Below are positions 1 through 5,625 of a stretch of 10,811 nucleotides of DNA, one piece after another (the stretch's first letter is position 1; every line of letters starts with the position of its first letter). Origin of the DNA: Flavobacteriaceae bacterium (GTDB lineage Bacteria; Bacteroidota; Bacteroidia; Flavobacteriales; Flavobacteriaceae); the NCBI GenBank assembly GCA_019752245.1, contig JAIEMH010000262.1, positions 1 to 10,811 of the forward strand, read 5' to 3'. The translations under genes were made by a program, and so were the position numbers. A model generated the notes under the pieces. That model ran no database searches and was not told the origin of the DNA. It saw nothing but the letters and a program-made list of their open reading frames with translations.

Positions 1-30
1 TGAAAGAAAATAAGAGCCATTAGTTCCAAC

Positions 31-81
31 AAAAAAAAAATAACCTGAAGGTATCTAAAGTAAATAATCCAACCTACCTTC
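31..81 (-). terminator. Probable intrinsic terminator of the aspartate kinase gene
   Basis: Read on the minus strand, just past the kinase stop codon, GAAGGTA (81-75) is perfectly complementary to TACCTTC (53-47), with a 21-nt loop. The right arm is followed by AGGTTA and then ten T residues (complement of the A-run at 31-40). A 7-bp stem with a long loop is modest, but the uninterrupted T10 right after it fits Rho-independent termination. If real, it means the shortened kinase gene ends here in the genome and is not merely cut by an assembly error. Confidence 0.45.
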
Positions 82-82
82 T

Positions 83-1246
83 TTAAAAGCACAAAATTAA
101 AATTAGCCTTAATAATAGTAAAAAGGAAACTTTGAATTTTTTTGATAAAATGGTTTTCAGTTCATTGAAATTTCCAAATTTATCTTCAATACAAACAGAA
201 AAACTAATGGCTGTATTTTGAATTAAACTTACTTTGATTTTGTATTTGTGGAGCAATCCGAATATCTCGCTGATGTTTTCTTCCATAATAAAAGAAAAAT
301 CTATAGACGAAAGCGAAATCAATAGTTGGTTTTTCTTGATGATAAAACAAGACGTTTTTGGATCTAAATCTTCACCTTTAGAAACCGAAGTTCCAGGCAA
401 CAACGGATTTATAAATGATTTTACAAAAAGCGGAATTTCTTTTTTCTGTAAAGGTTGTAGCGTTTTTGGGTGAATTACTGTTGCGCCATAAAACGCCAAC
501 TCGATAGCCTCGCGATACGAAATTTGATTCAAGAGAATCGCATTTTCAAAATATCGTGGATCGGCATTCATCACACCAGGAACATCTTTCCAAATCGTCA
601 CACTTTCTGCACTCAAGCAATAGGCGAAAATTGCCGCTGTATAATCGGAACCTTCTCGACCAAGAGTTGTGGTAAAATTGTTTTCGTCTGAACCTAAAAA
701 TCCTTGTGTAATGTGTAGTGTTTTTTTCTTTACACCTTTTGAAATTAATTTTTGCGTTTGATCCCAATCTACATTGGCATCGCGATAAGTGGCATCGGTT
801 TTGATGAAATTTCTAACATCAATCCAATTGTTTTTTAACCCTTGATGATTAAAATAATGACTAACAATTGTAGTAGAAACTATCTCACCAAAACTAATTA
901 CTTGGTCGTAAACAAAGTTGTAATTTGGAGATTTATTGCTTCTTAAAAAATATTCTAAATCGGCAAAATGACTGTTTACAGCAAAGAAAACATCATGTTC
1001 TTCATCGTCAAATAAGTCTAATAAAATTTGGTTGTGGTATTTTCTAACTTCTTGCAACGAAGCATGAAATTCGTTAGATTTTTCAAAATAATTTTTGATT
1101 ACAATTTCCAATGCATTGGTTGTTTTTCCCATTGCAGAAATTACAATTAGTACATCTTCATGACCTACTTTTTGCAATACATCAAATACATTTTTTACCC
1201 CATCGGCATCTTTTACTGATGCGCCACCAAATTTGAAAATTCTCAT
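83..1246 (-). CDS. Aspartate kinase (aspartokinase), aberrant C-terminus
   Basis: ATP-dependent phosphorylation of L-aspartate, the first step towards lysine, threonine, methionine and diaminopimelate; cytosolic. The N-terminal amino-acid-kinase fold carries KFGGAS (residues 5-10), the GREGSDYTAA substrate/ATP motif (196-205) and the WKDVPGVMNADPR nucleotide motif (219-231). An ACT-type regulatory segment runs from about 307 to 355 (ISLSS, then SFSVCIEDK). The reading frame follows the Flavobacteriia family up to KKFKV (369-373) and then turns into a Leu/Ile/Phe-rich tail (SFLLLLRLILILCF) ending at 387. Relatives run roughly 30 residues further in an ACT-type C-terminus, so this end looks replaced or frameshifted; no other frame gives a convincing continuation. 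The start lies 12 nt after the stop of the GNAT gene, so the two are probably co-transcribed. Family call is firm; activity of this allele is uncertain. Confidence 0.9.
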   Translation of the reverse strand: MRIFKFGGASVKDADGVKNVFDVLQKVGHEDVLIVISAMGKTTNALEIVIKNYFEKSNEFHASLQEVRKYHNQILLDLFDDEEHDVFFAVNSHFADLEYFLRSNKSPNYNFVYDQVISFGEIVSTTIVSHYFNHQGLKNNWIDVRNFIKTDATYRDANVDWDQTQKLISKGVKKKTLHITQGFLGSDENNFTTTLGREGSDYTAAIFAYCLSAESVTIWKDVPGVMNADPRYFENAILLNQISYREAIELAFYGATVIHPKTLQPLQKKEIPLFVKSFINPLLPGTSVSKGEDLDPKTSCFIIKKNQLLISLSSIDFSFIMEENISEIFGLLHKYKIKVSLIQNTAISFSVCIEDKFGNFNELKTILSKKFKVSFLLLLRLILILCF

Positions 1247-1258
1247 TTATAATTAGTA

Positions 1259-1744
1259 TTAAGACTTAAGATTGTTTTTTTCTAGAAATTGATTAATTCC
1301 GTTTTCATCCATTTGAACTACATCCCAATCGGCAAGTATTTTTGCGCCGCTTTTTTTGTAAAATTCAATTGCTGGAGTATTCCAATCGAGAACATTCCAT
1401 TCAATTCTTCTTACATTATCGCGTTTTCCTTGTGCGATAATTTCACTGTAAAGCGCAAAACCTGCACCAGTACCGCGTTGGTCTTCTTTTACAATTAAGT
1501 CTTCAAGGTGAATTGTTCTGCCTTTCCAAGTAGAATATCTGTAATAATAAAGCGCAATTCCTATAATTTGCTGGTCAACTTCAGCTACAAATGTATGAAA
1601 CAATGGGTTTTCTGCAAAACCATCACGAATTAAATCGTCTACAGTAACCACAACGGCATCGGGCTCTTTTTCAAAAACGGCCAATTCTTTTATCAATGCT
1701 AATACCGATGGCATATCTTGAGAAGTTCCTTTTCTAATAATCAT
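1259..1744 (-). CDS. GNAT N-acetyltransferase, spermidine/thialysine acetyltransferase (SSAT)-like
   Basis: A 161-aa single-domain GNAT that transfers acetyl from acetyl-CoA to an amine. It starts MIIRKGTSQD and contains ELAVFEKEPDAV, then an HTFVAEV strand, the HLEDLIVKEDQRGTGAG segment (motif A, pyrophosphate-binding R-G-x-G-x-G type loop around residues 89-95) and WNTPAIEFYKKSGA (motif B region with the conserved FY). The order ELAxxE, LEDxxV, RGxGxG, NxxAIxFYxxxGA is that of the eukaryotic SSAT1/SSAT2 and bacterial diamine or thialysine acetyltransferase group. A polyamine or lysine analogue is therefore the likely substrate, but this is inferred from family resemblance. It is the first gene of a two-gene unit with the aspartate kinase, 12 nt apart. 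A lysine-pathway neighbour would suit a lysine-like substrate, though that link is speculative. Confidence 0.88.
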   Translation of the reverse strand: MIIRKGTSQDMPSVLALIKELAVFEKEPDAVVVTVDDLIRDGFAENPLFHTFVAEVDQQIIGIALYYYRYSTWKGRTIHLEDLIVKEDQRGTGAGFALYSEIIAQGKRDNVRRIEWNVLDWNTPAIEFYKKSGAKILADWDVVQMDENGINQFLEKNNLKS

Positions 1745-1774
1745 TTTTTTAGTTTTTTGGGCTTTTTAGATTCG

Positions 1775-1803
1775 TAAAAGTAAAAAAAAATCCCAAATTC
1801 CAA
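1775..1803 (-). promoter_or_regulatory. Possible promoter for the GNAT-aspartate kinase unit
   Basis: On the minus strand, TTG (1803-1801) is followed after 18 nt by TACTTTTA (1782-1775), seven of eight positions of the Bacteroidota -7 box TAnnTTTG. The start codon at 1744 would leave a leader of roughly 24-27 nt. The -33 triplet lies inside the left arm of the upstream terminator hairpin. The region is AT-rich, so a chance match is possible. Confidence 0.38.
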
Positions 1804-1826
1804 TGGATACTAATTGGAATTTGGGA
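1782..1826 (-). terminator. Strong Rho-independent terminator of the M48 protease gene
   Basis: A perfect 14-bp inverted repeat (1791-1804 with 1813-1826, arms TCCCAAATTCCAAT and ATTGGAATTTGGGA) has an 8-nt loop at 1805-1812. Read on the minus strand, it starts 30 nt after the protease stop codon and is followed at once by nine T residues (complement of 1782-1790). This is the best-formed terminator in the window. It separates the protease transcript from the GNAT-aspartate kinase unit. Confidence 0.85.
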
Positions 1827-1855
1827 AATTAAAAACTAGAATTTCAGAAAATTTA

Positions 1856-2713
1856 TTATTTCTTTTTCTTAGTAGTTTTTTTAGCAGGAGTTTTAACAGC
1901 AACGGCTTTGTTACTAATTGCTTTTTGAACATAAGCTTTGTATAAACCATCTGCAATAGCTCTTTGTTTTGCAGTTTCTGCTCTGTCTTTTGGATCTGGA
2001 TGCGAACTCATCATTTTCGTTAAAAAATCAGCTGAAGATCCACCACTTTGACTTGCTAAAAGTGCAAATGCCGACTCTACAGCATTGACATTATAACCAT
2101 TGCGTTTCATAAAATCATACGAAAAAGTATCGGCTTCAGATTCTTGTTTTCTACTGTGTTTGCTGTCAATCATAGCGCTTCCAATTTGACCTAATTGACT
2201 GTCTGTAAGTTTAGCAACTTTATCGGATTGTGATGAAACTGCTCCAATAACTGCTGCTTTTCTGTAAGCCGCTTTCATGGCATCTTTCGTATCTTCGTTA
2301 GCAACGTGACCAATTTCGTGACCAATAACAGCAAGCAATTGGTTGTCGTCCATAATGTCCATCAAGCCAGAAAAAACGCGAACGCTTCCGTCTGCTGTTG
2401 CAAATGCGTTTACATCTTTTGTTAGGTATACTTTATAGTTTAAAGCCAAACCATTTTCGGCGGCATGCTTTCCAAAAATTCTGTTTAGTCGTAAACTGTA
2501 ACCGTCTTTTGGACCAGCAACAACATTAGTTGAATCCATTTTTCGAACCGCTTCTTTGGATAATTTCGCCGCATCTTCATTAGAAAAGGTAAAACTTGCG
2601 ACTCCATTTTGTAGTGCTCCAAGAGCTTTTTCGCCTAAATTTATTTGTGCATTTGCATTTGAAAAATTTAAAGTTACTAAAAATACAAGTGCCAAAAATG
2701 ATTTAATTTTCAT
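1856..2713 (-). CDS. Secreted M48-family zinc metalloprotease
   Basis: A 285-aa exported protease of the M48 (HtpX/Ste24/LoiP-like) superfamily. The signal peptide has a charged start (MKIK), a hydrophobic core at residues 6-17 and a probable cleavage after ANA at 20-22. Gln, not Cys, follows, so it is not a lipoprotein; it should be periplasmic. The zinc site is HEIGH at 132-136, with Glu191 of the ExxxD motif (191-195, in SRKQESEAD) as the likely third ligand. The conserved C-terminal SSHPDPKDRAE (236-246) is present. No transmembrane segments follow the signal peptide, unlike HtpX. The last 14 or so residues are Lys-rich (KKTTKKKK end), an unusual basic tail. The gene is monocistronic: divergent from fbp and closed by its own terminator. 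Likely role is envelope protein quality control, inferred from family. Confidence 0.93.
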   Translation of the reverse strand: MKIKSFLALVFLVTLNFSNANAQINLGEKALGALQNGVASFTFSNEDAAKLSKEAVRKMDSTNVVAGPKDGYSLRLNRIFGKHAAENGLALNYKVYLTKDVNAFATADGSVRVFSGLMDIMDDNQLLAVIGHEIGHVANEDTKDAMKAAYRKAAVIGAVSSQSDKVAKLTDSQLGQIGSAMIDSKHSRKQESEADTFSYDFMKRNGYNVNAVESAFALLASQSGGSSADFLTKMMSSHPDPKDRAETAKQRAIADGLYKAYVQKAISNKAVAVKTPAKKTTKKKK

Positions 2714-2808
2714 GATTTAAAATTTAAAAAATTGAACAGCAAAGATAAAATAAGTTTGAGAATAAATTTGTAGTATTAATTCGTGTTCATGATTTGAAAT
2801 TTAATAAA
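2709..2808. repeat. 23-bp direct repeat in the M48-fbp divergent region
   Basis: TTCATGATTT plus 13 further bases at 2709-2731 recurs at 2786-2808 with 21 of 23 positions identical; the copies start 77 bp apart. The first copy contains the start codon of the M48 gene (ATG on the minus strand, 2713-2711). The second contains the proposed -33 TTG of the fbp promoter (2794-2796). This may be a local duplication of the protease start region or a paired binding site. Confidence 0.6.
2740..2747 (-). promoter_or_regulatory. Probable -7 box of the M48 protease promoter
   Basis: The minus strand reads TATCTTTG, a full match to the Bacteroidota -7 consensus TAnnTTTG, about 27 nt before the start codon at 2713; this gives a leader of about 20 nt. 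I see no clear TTG at the expected -33 distance, so only the -7 half is supported. Confidence 0.42.
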
Positions 2809-2822
2809 AAAAGCGATATTTG
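2794..2822 (+). promoter_or_regulatory. Probable fbp promoter
   Basis: TTG at 2794-2796 and GATATTTG at 2815-2822 are spaced by 18 nt, close to the Bacteroidota arrangement (-33 TTG, -7 TAnnTTTG; the box here matches in 5 of the 6 fixed positions). The predicted transcription start near 2828 gives a leader of about 20 nt before the ATG at 2849. No Shine-Dalgarno motif is visible, which is normal for this phylum. Confidence 0.48.
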
Positions 2823-2848
2823 CACAAACAACTACATCGATTTCGTTA

Positions 2849-3859
2849 ATGGAAACACGCAACACAACATTAGGTGAATTTATAATTGAAAACCAAAATG
2901 CTTTTCAATATTCTTCTGGAGAATTATCACGAATCATCAACTCCATTCGTTTGGCGGCAAAAGTCGTTAATTACAAAGTAAACAAAGCAGGATTGGTTGA
3001 TATTGTTGGCGCTGCAGGCGAACAAAATATTCAAGGTGAAGACCAACAAAAATTAGATGTTTATGCCAATGAAGTTTTTATTCAAACCTTAATCAATCGT
3101 GAAATTGTATGCGGAATTGCATCAGAAGAAAATGATGATTTTATTACCGTTGCAGGTTCAGATAAAAGCCATAACAATAAATATGTTGTATTGATGGATC
3201 CTTTGGATGGTTCGTCTAATATTGATGTGAACGTTTCTGTGGGAACAATTTTTTCGGTTTTTCGTCGTGTAACACCTATTGGAACACCAGTGCAGAGCGA
3301 GGATTTTCTTCAAAAAGGAATTCATCAAGTTGCGGCTGGATATGTTATTTATGGAACATCAACAATGTTGGTTTACACAACTGGTCATGGTGTAAATGGG
3401 TTTACTTTGAATCCGGCAATAGGAACTTTTTACCTTTCGCATCCTAACATGCAGTTCTCTAAGGATGGTAGTATTTATTCTATCAATGAAGGAAATTATG
3501 TTCATTTTCCGCAAGGAGTTAAAGATTATATTAAATACTGTCAACTAGAAGAAGGTGATCGTCCTTATACTTCAAGATACATTGGAAGTTTAGTTTCTGA
3601 TATTCATAGAAACATGATTAAAGGTGGGATTTATATTTATCCAACAAGTTCTAAAGCGCCAAACGGTAAGCTTAGATTGCTTTATGAATGTAATCCAATG
3701 GCGTTTATTGCAGAACAAGCAGGCGGAAAAGCATCTGATGGATATAACAGAATTATGGAAATTGAGCCTACAGAATTGCACCAACGTGTTCCTTTTTTCT
3801 GTGGAAGCTACAACATGGTTTGCAAGGCTGAAGAATTCATGAAAGCGTCTCTTTTGTAG
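2849..3859 (+). CDS. fbp: Class 1 fructose-1,6-bisphosphatase
   Basis: Hydrolyses fructose-1,6-bisphosphate to fructose-6-phosphate, the irreversible step of gluconeogenesis; cytosolic and Mg2+-dependent. The 336-aa length is normal for class 1 enzymes. Metal-site motifs are all present: SEEND (92-96), DPLDGSSN (117-124) and the C-terminal GKLRLLYECNPMA (273-285), whose Glu280 binds metal. Sugar-phosphate residues lie in the TSRYIGSLVSD (241-251) and YIYP (262-265) stretches. Start chosen at METRNTTLGEF because family members begin with a short segment before TLGEF and the promoter sits 20-55 nt upstream. It is divergent from the M48 protease and 99 nt upstream of the GTPase cassette; no obvious terminator separates it from that cassette, so some read-through is possible. 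Confidence 0.97.
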   Translation: METRNTTLGEFIIENQNAFQYSSGELSRIINSIRLAAKVVNYKVNKAGLVDIVGAAGEQNIQGEDQQKLDVYANEVFIQTLINREIVCGIASEENDDFITVAGSDKSHNNKYVVLMDPLDGSSNIDVNVSVGTIFSVFRRVTPIGTPVQSEDFLQKGIHQVAAGYVIYGTSTMLVYTTGHGVNGFTLNPAIGTFYLSHPNMQFSKDGSIYSINEGNYVHFPQGVKDYIKYCQLEEGDRPYTSRYIGSLVSDIHRNMIKGGIYIYPTSSKAPNGKLRLLYECNPMAFIAEQAGGKASDGYNRIMEIEPTELHQRVPFFCGSYNMVCKAEEFMKASLL

Positions 3860-3898
3860 AACTTATTCTACAGAAACTTAAAATACTCAAAAGTAGCG

Positions 3899-3924
3899 TT
3901 GTTAAAAGAAAATTACTAGATTTA
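3899..3924 (+). promoter_or_regulatory. Weak candidate promoter of the GTPase cassette
   Basis: TTG at 3899-3901 and TAGATTTA at 3917-3924 (seven of eight positions of TAnnTTTG) lie in the 99-nt gap before the coiled-coil gene. The 15-nt spacing is shorter than usual for Bacteroidota promoters. The leader to the ATG at 3959 would be about 30 nt. Confidence 0.28.
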
Positions 3925-3958
3925 CAAACATTTTTTTTCACAAAAACTACTTGCTTAT

Positions 3959-4321
3959 ATGTCCAAAAATCAATCAAAAGAAAATGAAGTTGCAGCCGTA
4001 AATCCGTTGGAGTCTTCTCAAAGATTGGAAGCTATCAAAAACCTTATTTTTGGTGAAAACATTCAACAAATAGATCAGGAATTTCAAGCTATAAAAAACC
4101 ATGTCGAGAAAAGAAAAGAAGAACTCGAAGATTTCATTGCTGAAACGCGTAAAGAATTAAATGCAACTATCGATAATTTAGCTACCGATTTAAACATCAG
4201 AATTACTGATCTTGAAAACAGTATGAACGATAAAACAGACGAGTTAAACCACAAGAAAGTCGATAGAAATTTACTTGGAACATTACTGGTTTCTATGGGT
4301 GAAAAGATTATGAAAGACTAA
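3959..4321 (+). CDS. Small coiled-coil protein, first gene of the GTPase cassette
   Basis: Cytosolic 120-aa protein with no signal peptide, no Cys and no membrane segment. Residues about 20-100 are highly charged and helical, with heptad-like spacing of Leu/Ile (IQQIDQEFQAIKNHVEKR, then ELEDF, ELNATIDNLATDLNIRITDLE), which is a coiled coil. It has a short N-terminal cap LIFGENI (29-35) and a C-terminal cap VDRNLLGTLLVSMGEKI (101-117). From memory, small coiled-coil proteins with an FGE-x-I start and a D-R-x-x-L-x-x-LL end occur beside OmpA-like/GTPase gene pairs in other phyla, so it is probably a dedicated partner and not a random coiled coil. It ends 10 nt before the next gene and is probably co-transcribed with it. 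Function is unknown; a scaffold or adaptor role is an inference. Confidence 0.88.
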   Translation: MSKNQSKENEVAAVNPLESSQRLEAIKNLIFGENIQQIDQEFQAIKNHVEKRKEELEDFIAETRKELNATIDNLATDLNIRITDLENSMNDKTDELNHKKVDRNLLGTLLVSMGEKIMKD

Positions 4322-4331
4322 CTAGTTTTTT

Positions 4332-5138
4332 ATGACAGATTCAGAGAAATTAATTAAGCTCAAAGAACTTCTTCTTAATGAGGATAGAGATTTTGCGCAA
4401 AATATTCTCGAAAAACTTGACGCAATAGAAGATACAATCAATACTCCAGACAAACTTTCAACAAAAGTAGACGGTATTATTGATAAAAAACTAGAAACCT
4501 ATACCGAGGAAATTCCAGAAAAACTTGGACCAACAATTACCAAGGCATTATCGTCGGAAATTAAAAATTCGCAAGATAAAGTGGTCGAAATTTTGTTTCC
4601 AATTATTGGTAAAATGATAAAAAAATACATTCAACAAGAAATGAAAGTCTTGTCGGATAACATTAATTATCAAATTCAAAACACTCTTTCCTATAAAGGA
4701 ATTAAGCGTAAAGTACTGTCAAAATTCACCGGAGTTTCTGAACAAGACATGATAATTGCCGAATTAAATGAGCCAAAAGTTGAACAGATTTTTATTATTG
4801 AAAAAGGTTCGGGTTTACTTATGTCGAGTATTTCTAAGCAGGAAAGTATTGATGAAGATATGATTGCAGGAATGCTCACAGCTATTAAAAGTTTTGTGGA
4901 AGACGCTTTCAAAAAAGACCAACAAAGCTTGGAATTGATACAGTACGAATTGTTTGAAATTCACATTCAAAATTTTACGGCTTATTATTTTGCTGTAGTA
5001 ATTTCGGGTGGATTTAATACTGCATTCAAGAATAAACTGGAGAATAAATTATTTGATATTGCATCTCATATAAAATCGGATGCAATTGACAAAGAACATA
5101 TTGCAACAAAGTTAAAAGAATTTATAGAGAATGAATAG
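4332..5138 (+). CDS. Roadblock/longin-like regulator, OmpA-fusion N-domain without OmpA
   Basis: 268-aa soluble protein, second gene of the cassette. The N-terminal half (1-145) is helical and charged, with an FPIIGKMIKKYIQQEM core (89-104) and YKGIKRKVLSKFTGVS (121-136). The second half has an alternating pattern: strand EQIFIIEK, turn GSG, strand LLMSSIS (151-167); helix MIAGMLTAIKSFVEDAF (177-193); paired strands ELFEIHIQ and AYYFAVVISGG (206-227); final helix to about 248. That order (two strands, helix, three strands, helix) fits the Roadblock/longin fold of small-GTPase regulators such as MglB. The segments FP-x-IG-x-x-I, VEQ-x-F-x-I-x-x-x-x-G-LL and D-x-x-x-GMLTAI-x-x-FV match what I recall of the N-terminal part of proteins annotated as OmpA family in Cyanobacteria and Proteobacteria; here no OmpA domain follows. 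It overlaps the GTPase gene by 8 nt, implying coupled expression and probably direct interaction. Confidence 0.85.
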   Translation: MTDSEKLIKLKELLLNEDRDFAQNILEKLDAIEDTINTPDKLSTKVDGIIDKKLETYTEEIPEKLGPTITKALSSEIKNSQDKVVEILFPIIGKMIKKYIQQEMKVLSDNINYQIQNTLSYKGIKRKVLSKFTGVSEQDMIIAELNEPKVEQIFIIEKGSGLLMSSISKQESIDEDMIAGMLTAIKSFVEDAFKKDQQSLELIQYELFEIHIQNFTAYYFAVVISGGFNTAFKNKLENKLFDIASHIKSDAIDKEHIATKLKEFIENE

Positions 5139-5625
5139 TTCCAAAAAAGTAGTTCTAGTTGGGCATTTTGGCGTAGGAAAATCTTCCCTAATAAGTCGTT
5201 TTGTGCACAATACTTTTTCAGATAATTATACCGTTACCATTGGGGTTCATATTTTAAAAAAAGAAATTAAAATAGAAGAATTAAACCTAACGTTAATCAT
5301 TTGGGACATTGAAGGAAAAGACGATATTCAAAAAGTGCGTTCCTCTTATTTGCTTGGAACTTCAGGATTTGTGTATGTTATTGATCCAACCCGATTGCAA
5401 ACTTATGAGCACTTTAACGAAGAAATTGCTTTTCTAAAAACCAATTATCCAGCAGTGCAAATAGTTTCGGTTGCCAATAAAGCAGATTTAATTGATGTAG
5501 AAAATTTTAAATCTTCATTGGCTTCTAAAAATATTGAAATTGATTTTTACGCAAGTGCAAAAGAAGGACGTGAAGTAGAAAATTTATTTCAAACTATTGG
5601 ATTTAAAATGGTTTACAATGTTTGA
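5131..5625 (+). CDS. Ras/Rab-like small GTPase
   Basis: 164-aa single-domain GTP-binding protein, cytosolic. Walker A/G1 is GHFGVGKS (11-18), G2 threonine is T36 in YTVTIGV (33-39), G3 is WDIEG (58-62), G4 is NKAD (116-119) and G5 is ASAK (141-144). The TIGV switch I and WDxxG switch II are Rab-like. In place of the GQ of eukaryotic Ras/Rab proteins (Gln61), it has GK (K63), so intrinsic hydrolysis may be slow or depend on a partner's residue. There is no C-terminal Cys for prenylation and no membrane segment. Its start (ATGAATAG) overlaps the upstream stop by 8 nt, and its own stop overlaps the kinase start by 8 nt. The context points to regulation by the upstream Roadblock/longin-like protein and coupling to the downstream kinase; that link is an inference. 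Confidence 0.95.
   Translation: MNSSKKVVLVGHFGVGKSSLISRFVHNTFSDNYTVTIGVHILKKEIKIEELNLTLIIWDIEGKDDIQKVRSSYLLGTSGFVYVIDPTRLQTYEHFNEEIAFLKTNYPAVQIVSVANKADLIDVENFKSSLASKNIEIDFYASAKEGREVENLFQTIGFKMVYNV

Noticed and set aside
1..82. A gene entering from the left edge
   Set aside because: All three plus frames stop within the first 30 bases; on the minus strand no frame continues the aspartate kinase family sequence convincingly.
546..767. Open frames on either strand inside aspartate kinase, GNAT, fbp, HupE-like and deaminase genes
   Set aside because: All lie in other frames of well-identified genes and show no family motifs.
3855..3872. Hairpin TGTAGAA/TTCTACA at the fbp stop codon as a terminator
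   Set aside because: A perfect 7-bp stem with a 4-nt loop, but no T-run follows; the next bases are GAAACTTAAAA.
5597..5617. A longer N-terminus for the hybrid kinase from a TTG at 5597
   Set aside because: It adds seven residues (MDLKWFT) and needs a rare start; the ATG at 5618 gives the same 8-nt overlap seen at the preceding junction.
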